Assembly (NCBI GenBank): GCA_009786295.1
Contig: WQTN01000088.1
Location: 1-6,738, forward strand
DNA length: 6,738 nucleotides
Reading direction: 5' to 3'
Source of the DNA: Methanomassiliicoccaceae archaeon
GTDB lineage: Archaea; Thermoplasmatota; Thermoplasmata; Methanomassiliicoccales; Methanomethylophilaceae
Below the pieces are notes generated by a model. That model was not told the DNA's origin. It saw nothing but the letters and a program-made list of their open reading frames with translations, and ran no database searches. This document shows positions 5,825-6,738 of the stretch, piece by piece. The position numbers and the translations under genes are program-made. Each line of letters starts with the position of its first letter. Position 1 is the stretch's first letter.

Positions 5825-6230
5825 ATTGTGCAGGCGGCTTTTTTCTGATGGCGATCAGCTGCATCACATCTGTAAGTTCTTCATCAGATAAAACTCTGTA
5901 GTGGACCCAGCCACCGCACTCTCCGCAGGGATAGCGGCCCTTCCATAGGTCCTGTGTTTTTTGCAGCAAAGACGGAATGATATTCTCTACAGCCGGGACC
6001 ATCTTGTCTCCGATCTGCAGCGTGACCGTGAAGGCGCCTCTTTCAAAGAATACGTAGCACAGATGGCTGGATGCGTGACAGTACTTGTAGCCCCAGCCGT
6101 AGTTGTTGCCAAAAGGGAACTTCAACTCTCTGGAAAGCCGGTAGCATGCTCCGAGGCGTTCTTCCAAAGCGGTAAGCCGCTCATAACTTTCCTGCCCCAA
6201 GTGTCCAATGATCGCCGCCTCGTCCGGCAT
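5823..6230 (-). CDS. DUF3788 family protein
   Basis: A soluble protein of 135 aa from ATG 6230. The DUF3788 hallmarks are clear: LKFPFGNNYGWGYKYCHASSH (about 36-56), LCYVFFERGAFTVTLQIGDK (57-76), the KTQDLWKGRYPCGECGGWVHYRV segment (91-113) and the end DEELTDVMQLIAIRKKPP. The family's function is unknown; it is common in gut clostridia and some methanogens, so transfer between them is plausible. There is no signal peptide or membrane helix. Family members usually begin with a segment like M-xER-x-DK-x-x-P; here the in-frame codons just upstream of the ATG read AFERVFDKNT, which fits that segment but has no usable start codon, and the ATG has no close Shine-Dalgarno sequence. The true N-terminus is therefore uncertain (see findings). 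A hairpin terminator overlaps the stop. Confidence 0.85.
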   Translation of the reverse strand: MPDEAAIIGHLGQESYERLTALEERLGACYRLSRELKFPFGNNYGWGYKYCHASSHLCYVFFERGAFTVTLQIGDKMVPAVENIIPSLLQKTQDLWKGRYPCGECGGWVHYRVLSDEELTDVMQLIAIRKKPPAQ

Positions 6231-6272
6231 TGTATTTTTGTCAAAGACCCTCTCGAACGCTTTCTCACCACC
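6231..6272 (-). other. Untranslated-looking N-terminal homology and Shine-Dalgarno-like site of the DUF3788 gene
   Basis: On the minus strand GGTGGTGA (6272-6265) matches the archaeal Shine-Dalgarno consensus GGAGGTGA at seven of eight bases. Four bases later comes GCG TTC GAG AGG GTC TTT GAC AAA (AFERVFDK), in frame with the DUF3788 protein and resembling the usual family N-terminus. The codon at the expected start position is GCG, not ATG, GTG or TTG. The frame is open up to a TAA at 6332-6330 with no standard start codon in between. Confidence 0.5.
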
Positions 6273-6540
6273 GAATGAGGATGATATCGTAGGCTGGTTA
6301 TTTCTCTCTTTGTCGGCGCTATGTACAAATTATCAACAAATCTCCATAAAAAACTGCGTTTATTTGGACTGCAGCGTCCCGATTTAATAAAAAGAATAAT
6401 AATCAGCCATAGGGATACATAGAGTCAGCAGCCACAGGCAGTGAAAAAGGTCGAAGGCCGATCAATATATGATGTATCGACTTGCCAAAAACTCGACCTT
6501 GTCGCGATAGGGGGGTGTGGTGTAAAAAGAGGAAGATGAT
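6273..6540. other. Divergent intergenic region between the DUF3788 and zinc-ribbon genes
   Basis: About 270 bases (310 counting from ATG 6230) without a supported gene. It holds AT-rich patches suited to a minus-strand promoter (TTTTTATTAAAT, 6395-6384, and TTTTTTATGG near 6352-6343), and the plus-strand TATA-like box and inverted repeat described separately. A GGGGGGTGTGGTG stretch (6510-6522) lies just before the zinc-ribbon ribosome binding site. A 33-codon plus-strand frame at 6321-6422 has no ribosome binding site and no recognisable sequence. Confidence 0.4.
6447..6500 (+). promoter_or_regulatory. TATA-like box framed by an inverted repeat ahead of the zinc-ribbon gene
   Basis: AATATATGAT (6464-6473) is a good TATA-like box; a start site about 25 bases downstream would be near 6493 and give a leader of some 45 bases. 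It is framed by AAGGTCGA (6447-6454) and its exact complement TCGACCTT (6493-6500), 38 bases apart. The repeat could be a regulator's operator or coincidence. Confidence 0.4.
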
Positions 6541-6738
6541 ATGGCAACATACAAACAGCCTTGTATCCACTGCGGCGAGATGATCGAACGCGACGGCCGG
6601 CTTTGCCCTAAATGCGCCAGCAGAAGCCCCTTCGGATATCAGTGCCCCACATGCCTGAAATCCATCGAGAGGGAGCACGCCGTATGTTCCGGCTGCGGCA
6701 GGTCGCTGACAACTGTCTGCCCATTATGCAACGGTCAG
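6541..6738 (+). CDS. Multi-CxxC zinc-ribbon protein (5' part; runs off the window)
   Basis: The first 66 residues are visible and the frame is open at the window edge. Five CxxC pairs occur at C8/C11, C22/C25, C35/C38, C49/C52 and C60/C63, that is, two complete zinc ribbons (CIHC...CPKC; CPTC...CSGC) and the start of a third (CPLC). Each pair sits in the treble-clef-like setting typical of double-zinc-ribbon proteins, with short loops such as GEMIERDGRL and SPFGYQ between them. Such arrays bind structural zinc and usually mediate protein or nucleic acid contacts; which one cannot be said, and a further domain may follow outside the window. The start is well supported: GAGGA (6529-6533) lies seven bases before ATG 6541. 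The gene is divergent from the DUF3788 gene. Confidence 0.88.
   Translation, partial: MATYKQPCIHCGEMIERDGRLCPKCASRSPFGYQCPTCLKSIEREHAVCSGCGRSLTTVCPLCNGQ

Noticed and set aside
6122..6328. 68-codon minus-strand frame overlapping the DUF3788 gene from TTG 6328
   Set aside because: It is out of frame with the clear DUF3788 coding sequence and carries no family similarity; it does show that no simple frame slip supplies a better start.
6321..6422. 33-codon plus-strand frame, basic peptide
   Set aside because: No ribosome binding site or recognisable sequence; it crosses the likely minus-strand promoter region of the DUF3788 gene.
3120..6540. Search of the noncoding stretches for tRNA, CRISPR repeats, insertion-sequence ends or riboswitches
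   Set aside because: No cloverleaf, no regularly spaced direct repeats, no transposase-like frame and no recognisable riboswitch core were seen by eye; a covariance-model scan could still find something I missed.

Overview
The window looks archaeal and is most likely from a methanogen of the Thermoplasmatota, perhaps Methanomassiliicoccales. The reasons are an archaeal/eukaryotic-type isoleucyl-tRNA synthetase, the two subunits of the aconitase-X type phosphomevalonate dehydratase of the archaeal mevalonate pathway, TATA-like boxes at promoter distance, and a mix of Shine-Dalgarno-led and apparently leaderless starts. The order-level placement is inference from gene content and protein style; no marker here fixes it.

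Layout, left to right. Positions 1-65 hold the glycine-rich tail of an upstream plus-strand gene. A TATA-like box (about 100-108) precedes a strong leader hairpin (123-160) whose right arm contains the ribosome binding site of ileS (168-3119, 983 aa). A hairpin with a T-run closes ileS at 3122-3141. From 5407 down to 3273, on the minus strand, lie three closely spaced genes in the order: a 47-aa cysteine-rich protein, the phosphomevalonate dehydratase large subunit, and the small subunit fused to a C-terminal Nudix domain. The last two overlap by four bases (GTGA). Further right, still on the minus strand, are a 74-aa two-helix membrane protein and a DUF3788 protein, each with its own candidate terminator. 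After a divergent intergenic region a plus-strand gene for a multi-CxxC zinc-ribbon protein begins at 6541 and leaves the window.

How the genes work together. The dehydratase pair should turn mevalonate 5-phosphate into trans-anhydromevalonate 5-phosphate, which is later decarboxylated to isopentenyl phosphate and phosphorylated to IPP for archaeal lipids. The Nudix domain on the small subunit places a possible (di)phosphate-cleaving activity directly on this enzyme. The other genes appear to be independent units.

The most interesting points are the swivel-domain/Nudix fusion, the hairpin that would hide the ileS ribosome binding site, the unlisted-size cysteine-rich gene ahead of the dehydratase, and the DUF3788 gene whose family-typical N-terminus lies upstream of its first ATG. 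I saw no CRISPR array, tRNA, rRNA or insertion sequence.
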